Shown here piece after piece: positions 25,296 through 33,187 of a DNA stretch of 43,770 bases. Made by a program: the position numbers and the translations under genes. The notes beneath the pieces are model-generated. The model searched no databases. It worked only from the letters and a program-made list of their open reading frames with translations, and was not told where the DNA came from. The number at the start of each line of letters is the position of its first letter. Positions within the stretch are counted from its first letter, which is position 1. Origin of the DNA: Prevotella brunnea (GTDB lineage: Bacteria > Bacteroidota > Bacteroidia > Bacteroidales > Bacteroidaceae); NCBI RefSeq assembly GCF_008016795.1, contig NZ_SDIK01000085.1, forward strand, positions 1-43,770, written 5' to 3'.

Positions 25296-26984
25296 ATGGA
25301 TTTATTGCAGAATCTTTTTTGTGGATTCCCTGATTTCTGGGGCGGCGGAGTGGCTCATTCTGTCCTGATTGTGTCAATCGTAATGGCTCTTGGGCTGCTC
25401 TTGGGCAAAATCAAAGTCAAGCAAGTGTCGCTGGGACTTGCATGGGTGTTGCTCGTCGGTATACTCTTCGGGCAGTTCAACATGACCCTTGAGCCCAACT
25501 TACTCCACTTTGTGAAGGAACTTGGGTTGATCATCTTCGTCTTTGCCATCGGCCTTCAGGTAGGCCCTGGTTTCTTCTCATCGTTCCGTCGCGGAGGTCT
25601 TGCGCTCAACGGACTGATGCTGATGGTCCTTGCCATGAGCATTCTGATAACGCTCATTATCAAGTATGTCGCCAATATCCCCATGCCCACCATGGCAGGC
25701 ATCCTCTCCGGTGCGGTCACCAATACCCCGGCGCTCGGTGCGGCACAGCAGGCGACGACCGACATCTTCGGCATTGACGCACCAAAGATTGCCATCGGCT
25801 ATGCCGTCACTTACCCCATGGGTGTGCTGGGCGTTGTTCTCTCATTCATTATCCTTCGCTACGTGCTGCGCATCAATCTCCGAAAGGAAGAGGAAAATGC
25901 CTTTCGCGGACTCGGCAGCACAGAGAGGTTGAGCATTCGCCACATCACCGTCGAGGTGGACAATGAGCGAATCATCGGCAAGACGATAGGCGAAATCAGC
26001 CGGTTTGCCAAGTGCGACTTCATGGTCACACGCATTGTGTTCAAGGACGATGACTCAACATGCCACATTGTTTCAGGAAACACCATGCTACACGAGGGCG
26101 ATCGTATCGGCGTGGCTATCGCTCCGAAGGACGTTGCCATCATGAAGGCACTCTTCGGACAAGTAATTGACTTCGACTGGACGAAGTTCGACAGCATCAT
26201 GAATGTAAACCGATTCTTGGTTTCCAATACTTTACTAAACGGCAAGGCCATTAAGGAACTCAATATCAGATCGCGCTTTGGGGCAAACGTGGCGAAAGTA
26301 ACCCGCAACGGTATCGACTATGTTGCCGTTCCTGACTTCGTGTTGCAGACTGGTGACGTGCTGACCGTCGTTGGCACAGAAAACGCACTGGCACACACCG
26401 ACTCTGAAGTGTCGAAGCGCAACAATCGCACTTCCTACGGTGACCTTATTCCTATCTTTATAGGCATAGCCTTCGGCTGTGTGCTCGCCCATATTCCTTT
26501 CATCATTCCAGGACTGCCGCAGCCTATTAAGTTCGGACTGGCTGGCGGACCAATGATTATCGCCATACTGATGGGCTATTTCGGAACGAAGCATCATCTG
26601 CTGAACATCGCCACTTTCTCATCGGGCAACATGCTGCGTGAAATCGGCATCACAATGTTCCTCGCCTGTGTGGGATTGCAGGCCGGTCGCGATTTCATCT
26701 CAACCGTTGTCACTGCCGAAGGGCTGCAGTGGGCAGGCTATGGACTGGCCATCACCATGCTGCCGATACTCATCGGGGGCATCATCGGTCGCTATTTCAT
26801 GCACCTCAACTTCTTCACGCTGATGGGAGTGCTGTCGGGTGGCAACACGAACCCTCCGGCACTGGCCTATGCTAACGAACTGACTTCCACCGATGTACCG
26901 TCTATCGGCTACACGATTGTTTACCCCTTGGCCATGATTCTGCGCATCATCATCATTCAGGTGCTCATCATGTCTATCGTCTAA
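25296..26984 (+). CDS. AAE-family (AspT/YidE-like) membrane transporter with TrkA_C domains
   Basis: A 562-residue inner-membrane transporter of the aspartate:alanine exchanger type. Two homologous membrane halves (about 15-185 and 385-560) each carry the family's duplicated signature (GAVTNTPALGAA in the first, SGGNTNPPALAYA in the second). Between them lie two cytosolic TrkA_C/RCK_C-like domains (about 205-375; DDDSTCHIVSGNTMLHEGDRI and VPDFVLQTGDVLTVVG). Substrate not fixed by the sequence; amino or dicarboxylic acids are known for relatives. It is followed 16 bases later by a ThrE-type exporter, so an amino acid export or exchange operon is likely, probably under the LysR protein. Confidence 0.88.
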   Translation: MDLLQNLFCGFPDFWGGGVAHSVLIVSIVMALGLLLGKIKVKQVSLGLAWVLLVGILFGQFNMTLEPNLLHFVKELGLIIFVFAIGLQVGPGFFSSFRRGGLALNGLMLMVLAMSILITLIIKYVANIPMPTMAGILSGAVTNTPALGAAQQATTDIFGIDAPKIAIGYAVTYPMGVLGVVLSFIILRYVLRINLRKEEENAFRGLGSTERLSIRHITVEVDNERIIGKTIGEISRFAKCDFMVTRIVFKDDDSTCHIVSGNTMLHEGDRIGVAIAPKDVAIMKALFGQVIDFDWTKFDSIMNVNRFLVSNTLLNGKAIKELNIRSRFGANVAKVTRNGIDYVAVPDFVLQTGDVLTVVGTENALAHTDSEVSKRNNRTSYGDLIPIFIGIAFGCVLAHIPFIIPGLPQPIKFGLAGGPMIIAILMGYFGTKHHLLNIATFSSGNMLREIGITMFLACVGLQAGRDFISTVVTAEGLQWAGYGLAITMLPILIGGIIGRYFMHLNFFTLMGVLSGGNTNPPALAYANELTSTDVPSIGYTIVYPLAMILRIIIIQVLIMSIV

Positions 26985-27000
26985 ATAAAACGTTTACAAC

Positions 27001-28494
27001 ATGCAAGGAGACAAATCCTCAAAGCCCGAAAGATCGATGGAGCTCGACGAGCTGCTGCTTCACGAGGAAGCGGCACTGCGACGACAGGCCATTGATGACG
27101 AACGAAACATGACAGAGCACGAACTGCGCCGCAAACTCAACCTACTTGTGCGCACAGGTGCCATTCTCATGTCGAGCAACGCCGACTGTAACAGAATCAT
27201 GCGTAACCTACGACGCTGCGAGGCTTTCCTCGGACTGCCTGAGGAGTATGTTCACATTCACCTTGACTACGACATCATCATGGTGAACATCAGCGACGAG
27301 CGACACTCGTTCTCCAAATACCAGCGGTGCGACCACCACGTCATCGAGTTCACTGTCATTTCGCGCGTCAGCAAGATGCTTTGGCAGGCGCTGCGTGAGG
27401 ACTGGAGTCTCGATAGGTACGAAGAGGAACTCGATGCGCTGAGTCACGTGCCGAAGAACTACACCCCTTGGATGATATCCGTGGCCGCTGGCTTTGCGTG
27501 TGGTGGCTTCTGTGTGCAGTTCGGGTGCGACTGGACGGCCTTCTTCTATGCGTCGCTGCCCGCAATACTGGGCTTCAGACTGAAGATGTGGCTGGCACGG
27601 CACGACATTAACACCTATGTGGCAATAGCTGTCAGTGCCTTTTTAGCCACCATACTGGCCTGGCTCACTTCCTTTCTGTCGCTCGACCCGGAGATTGCGG
27701 CGAGCGTTCCGGCATTCATGCATAGTGCCACGCCCTACCATCCGTTGATGGCCTGCACGCTGTTCATCGTCCCCGGTGTGCCGCTCATCAACTTTGTCAG
27801 CGACATGGTGAGCAACCATGTGTCGGTGGGTGCGACAAGGGCCTACACTACGTTGATGATGCTGCTCGCCATGTCGTTCGGAATTGTGCTGGCCATTCAG
27901 ATTTGCGGCATCGACAACTTTGTGAAGGACCTCAGCATGACGCCCCACAACACTTATTTCGACTATGCTTTGGCGGCGGCCATCTCGGCGATGGGCTTCT
28001 CGACCATCTACAACACGCCGCGGCGCATACTCCCTGTGCTGGCCATTTCAGGCATCATTGCCGTCTGCACGCGCAACTTCGTCAACCTTGGGGAGAGCAA
28101 CGGCAACGTGGGACTCGACCAGGGCATCATCATCGGCTCGTTTGTCGGATCGGCACTCATCAGCCTTATTGCCACCCGGCAGATGGTGTGGCACAACATT
28201 CCCCATCAGGTCATAGCCATTCCGGCGGTCATTCCCATGATTCCCGGTGTGCTCATGTATCGCTCGCTCTTCGGTTTCATTGAGATGACGGGCGTTGTCG
28301 GCGAGCTGACGGTGGCCTTCAACTACGGCATCAAGGCCAGTCTCGTCATCCTGTTCATAGCGCTGGGAGTGGCTATACCCAATATTTTCGTCAGGCGGAT
28401 GATTGAACCGAAGTCGATGCTGCGCCTGCTCAAACTCGTTCAGGCACGTCGCACGAAGCATAACGAGATGACTCATCTGTCGGAACTCTCGTAG
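27001..28494 (+). CDS. Threonine/serine exporter (ThrE family)
   Basis: A 497-residue inner-membrane protein of the ThrE family, proton-driven exporters of threonine and serine in characterised members. It has a cytosolic N-terminal domain (about 35-155: RTGAILMSSNADCNRIMRN, DYDIIMVNISD) and then about ten membrane segments from residue 157 on, covering both ThrE halves (FIVPGVPLINFVSDM in the first, IPAVIPMIPGVLMYRSLF in the second). Both halves are fused in one chain, as in Corynebacterium ThrE. Second gene of the transporter operon and followed by a terminator hairpin. Confidence 0.9.
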   Translation: MQGDKSSKPERSMELDELLLHEEAALRRQAIDDERNMTEHELRRKLNLLVRTGAILMSSNADCNRIMRNLRRCEAFLGLPEEYVHIHLDYDIIMVNISDERHSFSKYQRCDHHVIEFTVISRVSKMLWQALREDWSLDRYEEELDALSHVPKNYTPWMISVAAGFACGGFCVQFGCDWTAFFYASLPAILGFRLKMWLARHDINTYVAIAVSAFLATILAWLTSFLSLDPEIAASVPAFMHSATPYHPLMACTLFIVPGVPLINFVSDMVSNHVSVGATRAYTTLMMLLAMSFGIVLAIQICGIDNFVKDLSMTPHNTYFDYALAAAISAMGFSTIYNTPRRILPVLAISGIIAVCTRNFVNLGESNGNVGLDQGIIIGSFVGSALISLIATRQMVWHNIPHQVIAIPAVIPMIPGVLMYRSLFGFIEMTGVVGELTVAFNYGIKASLVILFIALGVAIPNIFVRRMIEPKSMLRLLKLVQARRTKHNEMTHLSELS

Positions 28495-28643
28495 TGGCAG
28501 GCGATGGGGGAAGATACTGACTGACGATTTTTACCTAACTGTGTTGTCGGCGGAGCACTGTGTCGCGATAATCCGTAAACTACTGACATGGTGACTTGAA
28601 AAAGCGGCATTGCTTCCGCCACACTTCAAAGCCTACACAGTGT

Positions 28644-28680
28644 CAGCGTACGATTCTTATTGGATTGTACGCTGTTTTCT
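28644..28680 (+). terminator. Terminator of the transporter operon
   Basis: Stem CAGCGTAC (28644-28651) with GTACGCTG (28667-28674) around a 15-nt loop, followed by TTTTCTTTC. It lies about 150 bases after the stop of the ThrE-type exporter gene. The rest of 28495-28856 shows nothing else. Confidence 0.7.
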
Positions 28681-28856
28681 TTCAACCCAAATCGCTTATT
28701 AGAATTTTTCAATGTTGTATGGCAGTGAGAAATCTTTTATCTTTTTCTCAATAGTGCCCTAAATGATTTTGTGGAAGCCTAATGCAAGGTCGTATCAAAT
28801 CATGAGCTTGGACGTATTTTCTTGCAATGGTAAATAACACATATTCCTTCATGACC

Positions 28857-29206
28857 CCAAAATTCGTATTCATGCGATGGTAAACAAACGCTTGATAGCG
28901 AACATTCTCTTCGACCATCATCAGGAAATTATATTACAAAAGCTACGTCCGGAACACCATTCATAATCTATTGATAATCAGAATGATATTAATTCCGATT
29001 TAAAAGCTTAGCTTTTGCACTCCAATCCATGACCTTTTGCATTGCAAAAGCTTACCTTTTGGAAAGCAAAAGCTAAGCTTTGAATAGACGAACGAAGAAT
29101 AATTAGGACATTATTGAATTTTTCCCATATAACCGGGAAGGATTTTCGCGTCTTCAATGACCCGGCTAAATAAAGAATATGCTTGTCTTTTGTATTACCC
29201 GGACAG
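28857..29206 (+). repeat. Dispersed non-coding element, copy B
   Basis: About 320-350 bp, most similar to copy C (reverse complement of 36416-36730). Shared blocks include CGCTTGATAGCGAACATTC, AAATTATATTACAAAA, TAATCTATTGATAATCAGA, the four 22-bp units (29002-29089) and GAAGAATAATTAGGACATTA. It shares CCCGGCTAAATAAAGAA and a CCGGACA end with copy A. Found in the gap after the transporter operon. Confidence 0.88.
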
Positions 29207-29283
29207 ACTCATCATCAAACTAATAACATTCTCTGTCGGAAGTGCTTCCAACTTTTTCTTAATTTTGCTTTCGATATTGGTAT

Positions 29284-29589
29284 TTAATAGTTCATTCGTT
29301 TATAACATCTGGCCAAGAAATCCCAGTTTTCCACTACCAATTTCCTCGCTTCTGCTTTATTACCGTTTGTCGTGGGAAACATAAGATTGGCGAACATATT
29401 GTGATTGAAAAGGTATTCCAGCATTTCTTGTGAAAATAGATTTATAAAGGTGTGCCAACAGCTATCCACGTCTATGGTCGGATCGTAATAGGGATTGTTT
29501 TTATCACTGATACATTGTGCTACATTGGTTATGGTTTCAAATTCTTTGTGTTCATCGGGAATGAAAACAATAATATTCTTTTCATTTAT
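29284..29589 (-). pseudogene. Hypothetical gene whose ATG start appears lost (ATA)
   Basis: A minus-strand frame encoding about 101 residues (NEKNIIVFIPDEHKEF ..., then SCWHTFINLFSQEMLEYL ... DFLARCYKRMNY) without internal stops, but its natural first codon at 29589-29587 is ATA, not ATG. A single G-to-A change explains this and also the TAA stop of the upstream gene: the ancestral string would be an ATGA overlap. A GTG at 29469 could start a 61-residue fragment. No family recognised. It may be a fresh pseudogene, use a rare start codon, or reflect a sequencing error. Confidence 0.5.
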
Positions 29590-29741
29590 TTTTGTCCTCC
29601 CTGTGATTTGTTACTAAGCTTACAGCCGGGACATCCATCACAAACTCCTTTTTTTATCTTAAGAGTTTTGACAATAAGCGCAATGGCATAAGTTAACGAA
29701 GCCAACAAAACAACAGTGATAATGATGTATTGCAGAAACAT
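29586..29741 (-). CDS. FeoB-associated Cys-rich membrane peptide
   Basis: A 51-residue single-pass membrane protein. One hydrophobic segment (about 2-25, MFLQYIIITVVLLASLTYA) is followed by a short basic stretch and the cysteine cluster C34-D-G-C37-P-G-C40, then a hydrophilic tail. This matches the small Cys-rich peptides usually encoded next to the ferrous iron transporter FeoB. No feoA or feoB is in the window, so its partner must be elsewhere. It is upstream of, and overlaps, the frame at 29284-29589. Confidence 0.75.
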   Translation of the reverse strand: MFLQYIIITVVLLASLTYAIALIVKTLKIKKGVCDGCPGCKLSNKSQGGQK

Positions 29742-29810
29742 TTGTCTTAATTCATTAATTGCAGTTGTTATTATATTTAATTCATAAGTTCAATGCGCAA
29801 ATCGGATAAA

Positions 29811-30224
29811 TCAAATCGGGTCATCTAATTTATCTTTAGAGAATAGGTTGTCGGCAGCTTTCATTTCGTCCTCATCAAACCATTGACTTAGCTTTTTATG
29901 CGCTTTATTCTTCACGTCTTCATCCACTTCTCCCCATATCTTATGAAGGACGTAAATCAAAACAGCGAGATCATCACCCAGACCTGTAATCGGTATTGCA
30001 TCCGGAATCACGTCCAATGGGGTAATCAAGTAACCCAATGCACCTATTATAATTGCTTTGTCTTTGATTGAGATTTTGTCGCTCTCCATTGAATAGAAAA
30101 GTATTAAAGCGGCATAAACCAATTTAGCACCGGATCTCTTCGCGATACGCTGAATTTTATCTATAAACCCTGTCTTTGAAAAGCGGTTCGTATATTTGGT
30201 TAAATCTGGTAATTCCATATTCAT
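29811..30224 (-). CDS. YkvA-like DUF1232 protein
   Basis: A 137-residue protein with the DUF1232 signature: a short hydrophobic region (about 45-95) with KAIIIGALGYLITPLDVIPDAIPITGLGDDLAVL, in which the PxDxIPD and GxxDD motifs are conserved. Members are small membrane-associated proteins of undetermined biochemical role. Same strand as its neighbours; the gap to the upstream gene is 39 bases, so the two are probably co-transcribed. Confidence 0.85.
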   Translation of the reverse strand: MNMELPDLTKYTNRFSKTGFIDKIQRIAKRSGAKLVYAALILFYSMESDKISIKDKAIIIGALGYLITPLDVIPDAIPITGLGDDLAVLIYVLHKIWGEVDEDVKNKAHKKLSQWFDEDEMKAADNLFSKDKLDDPI

Positions 30225-30263
30225 TAAAGGTTTTGTTTCTTGAAAAGATATTCTACTCGCTAA

Positions 30264-30707
30264 TTATCCCTTTACCGTTTGATAGTCAATAACTTTGTCC
30301 ACATAATTCTTCGCATAAGGATACTTTGTATTTACCACTTTTATTTTTCGCTGTACGTTCAACTTAGATAAGATTTTATAAACGAGAAATAATACCAATC
30401 CTATTCCAATCGCCATCAGAACATTATAGAACCCCTTAAAAGGGAGAGTTTGATCTGGAAAGGCAGATAGCACAATGATTGGTAAAAAAATAAGAAATCC
30501 GGCAATCGTATATTGAGATCTCTCACTCCCTGCACTATCTAAAGCTGCCTGATACTCAAAGAGATAATCCGCAAGTTCTTCTTCACTTAGCTGTGAAGGC
30601 CGTTGAGGGAATGTGGCATCATGTTCATTGTTCTTTATTTTACTTTCAACCTGATGTTGAAAGTCATACAAAGCAGTTCTATATTCCTGTGAAAACTTCA
30701 TGTTCAT
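30264..30707 (-). CDS. Two-pass membrane protein of unknown function
   Basis: A 147-residue protein not assigned to a family. A hydrophilic N-terminal half (about 1-62) is followed by two membrane segments (about 66-83 and 92-112) and a basic C-terminal tail (KLNVQRKIKVVNTKYPYAKNYV), so both ends are probably cytoplasmic. An ATG two codons later is an equally possible start. It is upstream of the YkvA-like gene on the same strand and downstream of rnpB. Confidence 0.7.
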   Translation of the reverse strand: MNMKFSQEYRTALYDFQHQVESKIKNNEHDATFPQRPSQLSEEELADYLFEYQAALDSAGSERSQYTIAGFLIFLPIIVLSAFPDQTLPFKGFYNVLMAIGIGLVLFLVYKILSKLNVQRKIKVVNTKYPYAKNYVDKVIDYQTVKG

Positions 30708-30727
30708 TGTGTGTTGGAAAATCTCAT

Positions 30728-30759
30728 CATCTCTCTCCCATTTTCACGAGAGAGAGATG
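30728..30759 (-). terminator. Hairpin between rnpB and the next gene
   Basis: CATCTCTCTC (30728-30737) pairs with GAGAGAGATG (30750-30759). It lies just beyond the 3' end of rnpB. There is no strong U-tract after it on the minus strand, so termination is plausible but not certain. Confidence 0.45.
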
Positions 30760-30773
30760 TGAGTAATAAAATA

Positions 30774-31159
30774 AGCAGCACCCCTATAAGCCGGGTTCGG
30801 TTTTTTCATTTTCTTTCGAAAGATGAAAACATCTGTCATCTATCTGTCTGACGAGTCGCCTCATACAGTATAGCGTTCTACCCTCCGTTGTAACATAGTT
30901 TCGAGCGGGCAACTCTCAAACAACGGTTTACATGAACTTGCAGCTCCTGAACGGTACGAGCAGACAGTTACCTATCTTGCCCGGTGGTCTCTTACACCAC
31001 CTTCTCACCCTTACCACAGTTGATGGCGGTTATTTTCTTCTACCTATATCTACTGTTGCCAATAGCTTCTACTTTCAGAAGCAGGATGCCCTATGCTGCC
31101 CGGACTTTCCTCTCGTATAAAAATACCAGCGACAGAACCAGGGTACTACCTAAGTATTT
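30774..31159 (-). ncRNA. rnpB: RNase P RNA
   Basis: The catalytic RNA of RNase P, which makes tRNA 5' ends. On the minus strand the conserved 5' core GAGAGGAAAGTCCGGGC (about 31120-31104) is followed by GCATAGGGCATCC, and the 3' core reads CCGAACCCGGCTTAT (about 30800-30783). A terminal P1 helix forms between AGTACCCT near 31148 and AGGGGTGCT near 30778. An excellent promoter lies just upstream. Short open frames on the opposite strand across this region are not genes. Exact ends are accurate to several bases. Confidence 0.92.
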
Positions 31160-31164
31160 CTTTG

Positions 31165-31195
31165 CAAAGATAATGTATTTCGTATAAAAAGCAAA
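31165..31195 (-). promoter_or_regulatory. Promoter of rnpB
   Basis: Minus strand: -33 box TTTG at 31195-31192, 19-bp spacer, -7 box TATCTTTG at 31172-31165, both exact. It fixes the rnpB start near 31159. Confidence 0.8.
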
Positions 31196-31402
31196 GGATA
31201 TTTGTTTTTTTTAGGCAGTTTCCTTAATGATTTTTCAAAAAGTATAAGAAGTTGTTTTCACTAAAGCAAAAAAATTCCTGATCAAAAACATGAGACGAAA
31301 ACATAACAAGGGTTTTAATACTATTGGCAGACAACACCGCAATTGAAAAGGAAAGAGCGAGTTTTTGAAATAGATATCCATCTCGCATTCAATATAAAGT
31401 TG

Positions 31403-31410
31403 TATCTTTG
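31403..31410 (+). promoter_or_regulatory. -7 box TATCTTTG, four bases before a start codon
   Basis: Exact TAnnTTTG box with only CAAT between it and the ATG at 31415, predicting a leaderless mRNA for the TPR/AraC regulator. No clear -33 TTTG at normal spacing. Confidence 0.6.
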
Positions 31411-31414
31411 CAAT

Positions 31415-33013
31415 ATGAACTGGAAACGCTATAGCATCATCCTGTGCCTTCTGCTCCTTACACTGCCATTGATTCATGCGCAAAACGAGGACTGGGGCGG
31501 GCTGAAAACAAAAATGACAGAAAGACAACTGCTAAACATGGCAGACGCTGCGCTCGTTGTAGGCAACCGCCCTGACAGCGCACTGATTTACAACATCATG
31601 CTAATCACTAAACTCCAACACAAAAAACGACTTACCACCGAGGAAAAACGCTACATCGCCATAGGCTACAACCGAAGCGGATTCATCTATATGTTCTATC
31701 TTTTCGACTACGCCAGTGCCATGGAGTGCCTCATAAAAGCTAACCAATATTGCGAAGACGAAAAACTGCGCATTTCCATCAATCAAAACATGGGACACCT
31801 CTATAGCCTTTATGCCGTATGCTTCCCATCGGCAAACAACGTCGAAGCGGCACGCCACTACTACCGAAAGGCATTCAACAAGGCACTCCAGATGAAAGAC
31901 TGGACAAACATGGTGTCCTCGTTCATCAACTTCTGGAACTTCGGACTGGAAAAAGAAAACATCAACGCATTCAGGAAGCAGACCGACTTGTTTGAACAAA
32001 CACACATCACCAAGCCCACACCACACCAGCAATATGCCCGAATGATGCTGAAAGTGGTCAGAGCGCTACAAAAAAAACGCTACGCAGAAGCCACCGCCAT
32101 ATTGAAAAAACAAATGAAATACGGAAGGAACAGCATTGACGATCGACTGCGATGCGCCTCATGCTGGCACATAGCAAGCATATATAAAATGGCTGGACAA
32201 CCAGACTCAGCACTCGCCTACTCCCTGAAACTGGAACAAATGGGCAGAACCTTGAAACTAAAAGACGTGGAAACCGATGCCGACAAACTGCTCTGCGCAC
32301 TGTTTAACGAAAAAGGAAAGAAAGAAAGCGCCGACCGATACCAACTGGCATACTACAGAAATCGGGACTCACTGCTCATTGCCAACAACCTAAACAGCGT
32401 GAAAAACAACCATCTGCTCAGCAACGTGCGCAGCCTTGCAAACGAAGTGAGCAACCTAAAACAAAAACGCCGACTGCAAAACCTATTGGCACTCCTTAGC
32501 GCTGGCATCGTACTCATAACCATAGCTTTTCTCATTATACTATTCAGAAAAAACAGACGACTGAAGAATCAAAACATCACTCTCTATCAGAGAATGCAAC
32601 TACAAATTGCAGGCGGCAAACCAAAATACAGCAAAAGCAACCTCGACGAAGAAGGGAAATCCATGCTCAGGCAGAAAATAGAAAAAGTAATGAAAGAATC
32701 GGAAGAAATCTACAACGAGGATTTCAGCATCGAACAGTTGGCAAAACTATGCCATGCCGGAAAAAAAGACATATCACAAGTCATCAACGAAAAGTTCGGA
32801 CAATCCTTCATTCTGCTCCTGAGCGAATACAGAGTGAAAGAAGCGTGCCGTCGCATGAACGATATAACCAACAGCCAACGATTCACACTTGAATCCATCG
32901 GACACAGCGTAGGCTTCAAGGCAAGAGAAAGCTTTTCGAGAGCCTTCAAAAGAGTTACTGGATTGTCACCATCAGATTATCAGAAAATAGCAAAAACACA
33001 TACAAAAGCCTAA
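31415..33013 (+). CDS. TPR-containing membrane regulator with AraC-type HTH
   Basis: A 532-residue one-component membrane regulator. Signal/anchor segment at 1-22 (ending LIHAQ), a TPR-like helical periplasmic region (about 40-345), a membrane segment (about 355-377, SAGIVLITIAFLIILF), and a cytoplasmic C-terminus with two AraC/HTH_18 helix-turn-helices (about 420-528: EDFSIEQLAKLCHAGKKDISQVI and FTLESIGHSVGFKARESFSRAFKRVTGLSPSDYQK). It should sense something outside the inner membrane and act directly on DNA. The start at 31415 is chosen because it begins the signal segment; a longer frame from 31343 lacks support. A strong terminator sits on its stop codon, followed by a lipoprotein and a metalloprotease gene that are plausible targets. 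Confidence 0.85.
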   Translation: MNWKRYSIILCLLLLTLPLIHAQNEDWGGLKTKMTERQLLNMADAALVVGNRPDSALIYNIMLITKLQHKKRLTTEEKRYIAIGYNRSGFIYMFYLFDYASAMECLIKANQYCEDEKLRISINQNMGHLYSLYAVCFPSANNVEAARHYYRKAFNKALQMKDWTNMVSSFINFWNFGLEKENINAFRKQTDLFEQTHITKPTPHQQYARMMLKVVRALQKKRYAEATAILKKQMKYGRNSIDDRLRCASCWHIASIYKMAGQPDSALAYSLKLEQMGRTLKLKDVETDADKLLCALFNEKGKKESADRYQLAYYRNRDSLLIANNLNSVKNNHLLSNVRSLANEVSNLKQKRRLQNLLALLSAGIVLITIAFLIILFRKNRRLKNQNITLYQRMQLQIAGGKPKYSKSNLDEEGKSMLRQKIEKVMKESEEIYNEDFSIEQLAKLCHAGKKDISQVINEKFGQSFILLLSEYRVKEACRRMNDITNSQRFTLESIGHSVGFKARESFSRAFKRVTGLSPSDYQKIAKTHTKA

Positions 33014-33049
33014 AATTGTGTGACTTTTTATGTAAAGTCACACAATTTT
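33012..33049. terminator. 16-bp perfect hairpin terminator, bidirectional
   Basis: Arms AAAATTGTGTGACTTT (33012-33027) and AAAGTCACACAATTTT (33034-33049) with loop TTATGT, followed by TCCATTTTTTT. The first arm begins inside the stop codon of the regulator gene. It separates the regulator from the lipoprotein-protease pair. Confidence 0.85.
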
Positions 33050-33187
33050 CCATTTTTTTATTAATCTTTTAAGCATAATTGTTTAATTTTGTAACTGACG
33101 AACCGCAGCGTTCCATCGCACGAAGACGGCATTCAAAACATCGTGCAGACAATCCGATTCGTACATAACAATAATAATAAAACACTT

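Noticed and set aside
30932-31187. Plus-strand open frames opposite rnpB
   Set aside because: They coincide with the conserved minus-strand RNase P RNA core and resemble no protein.
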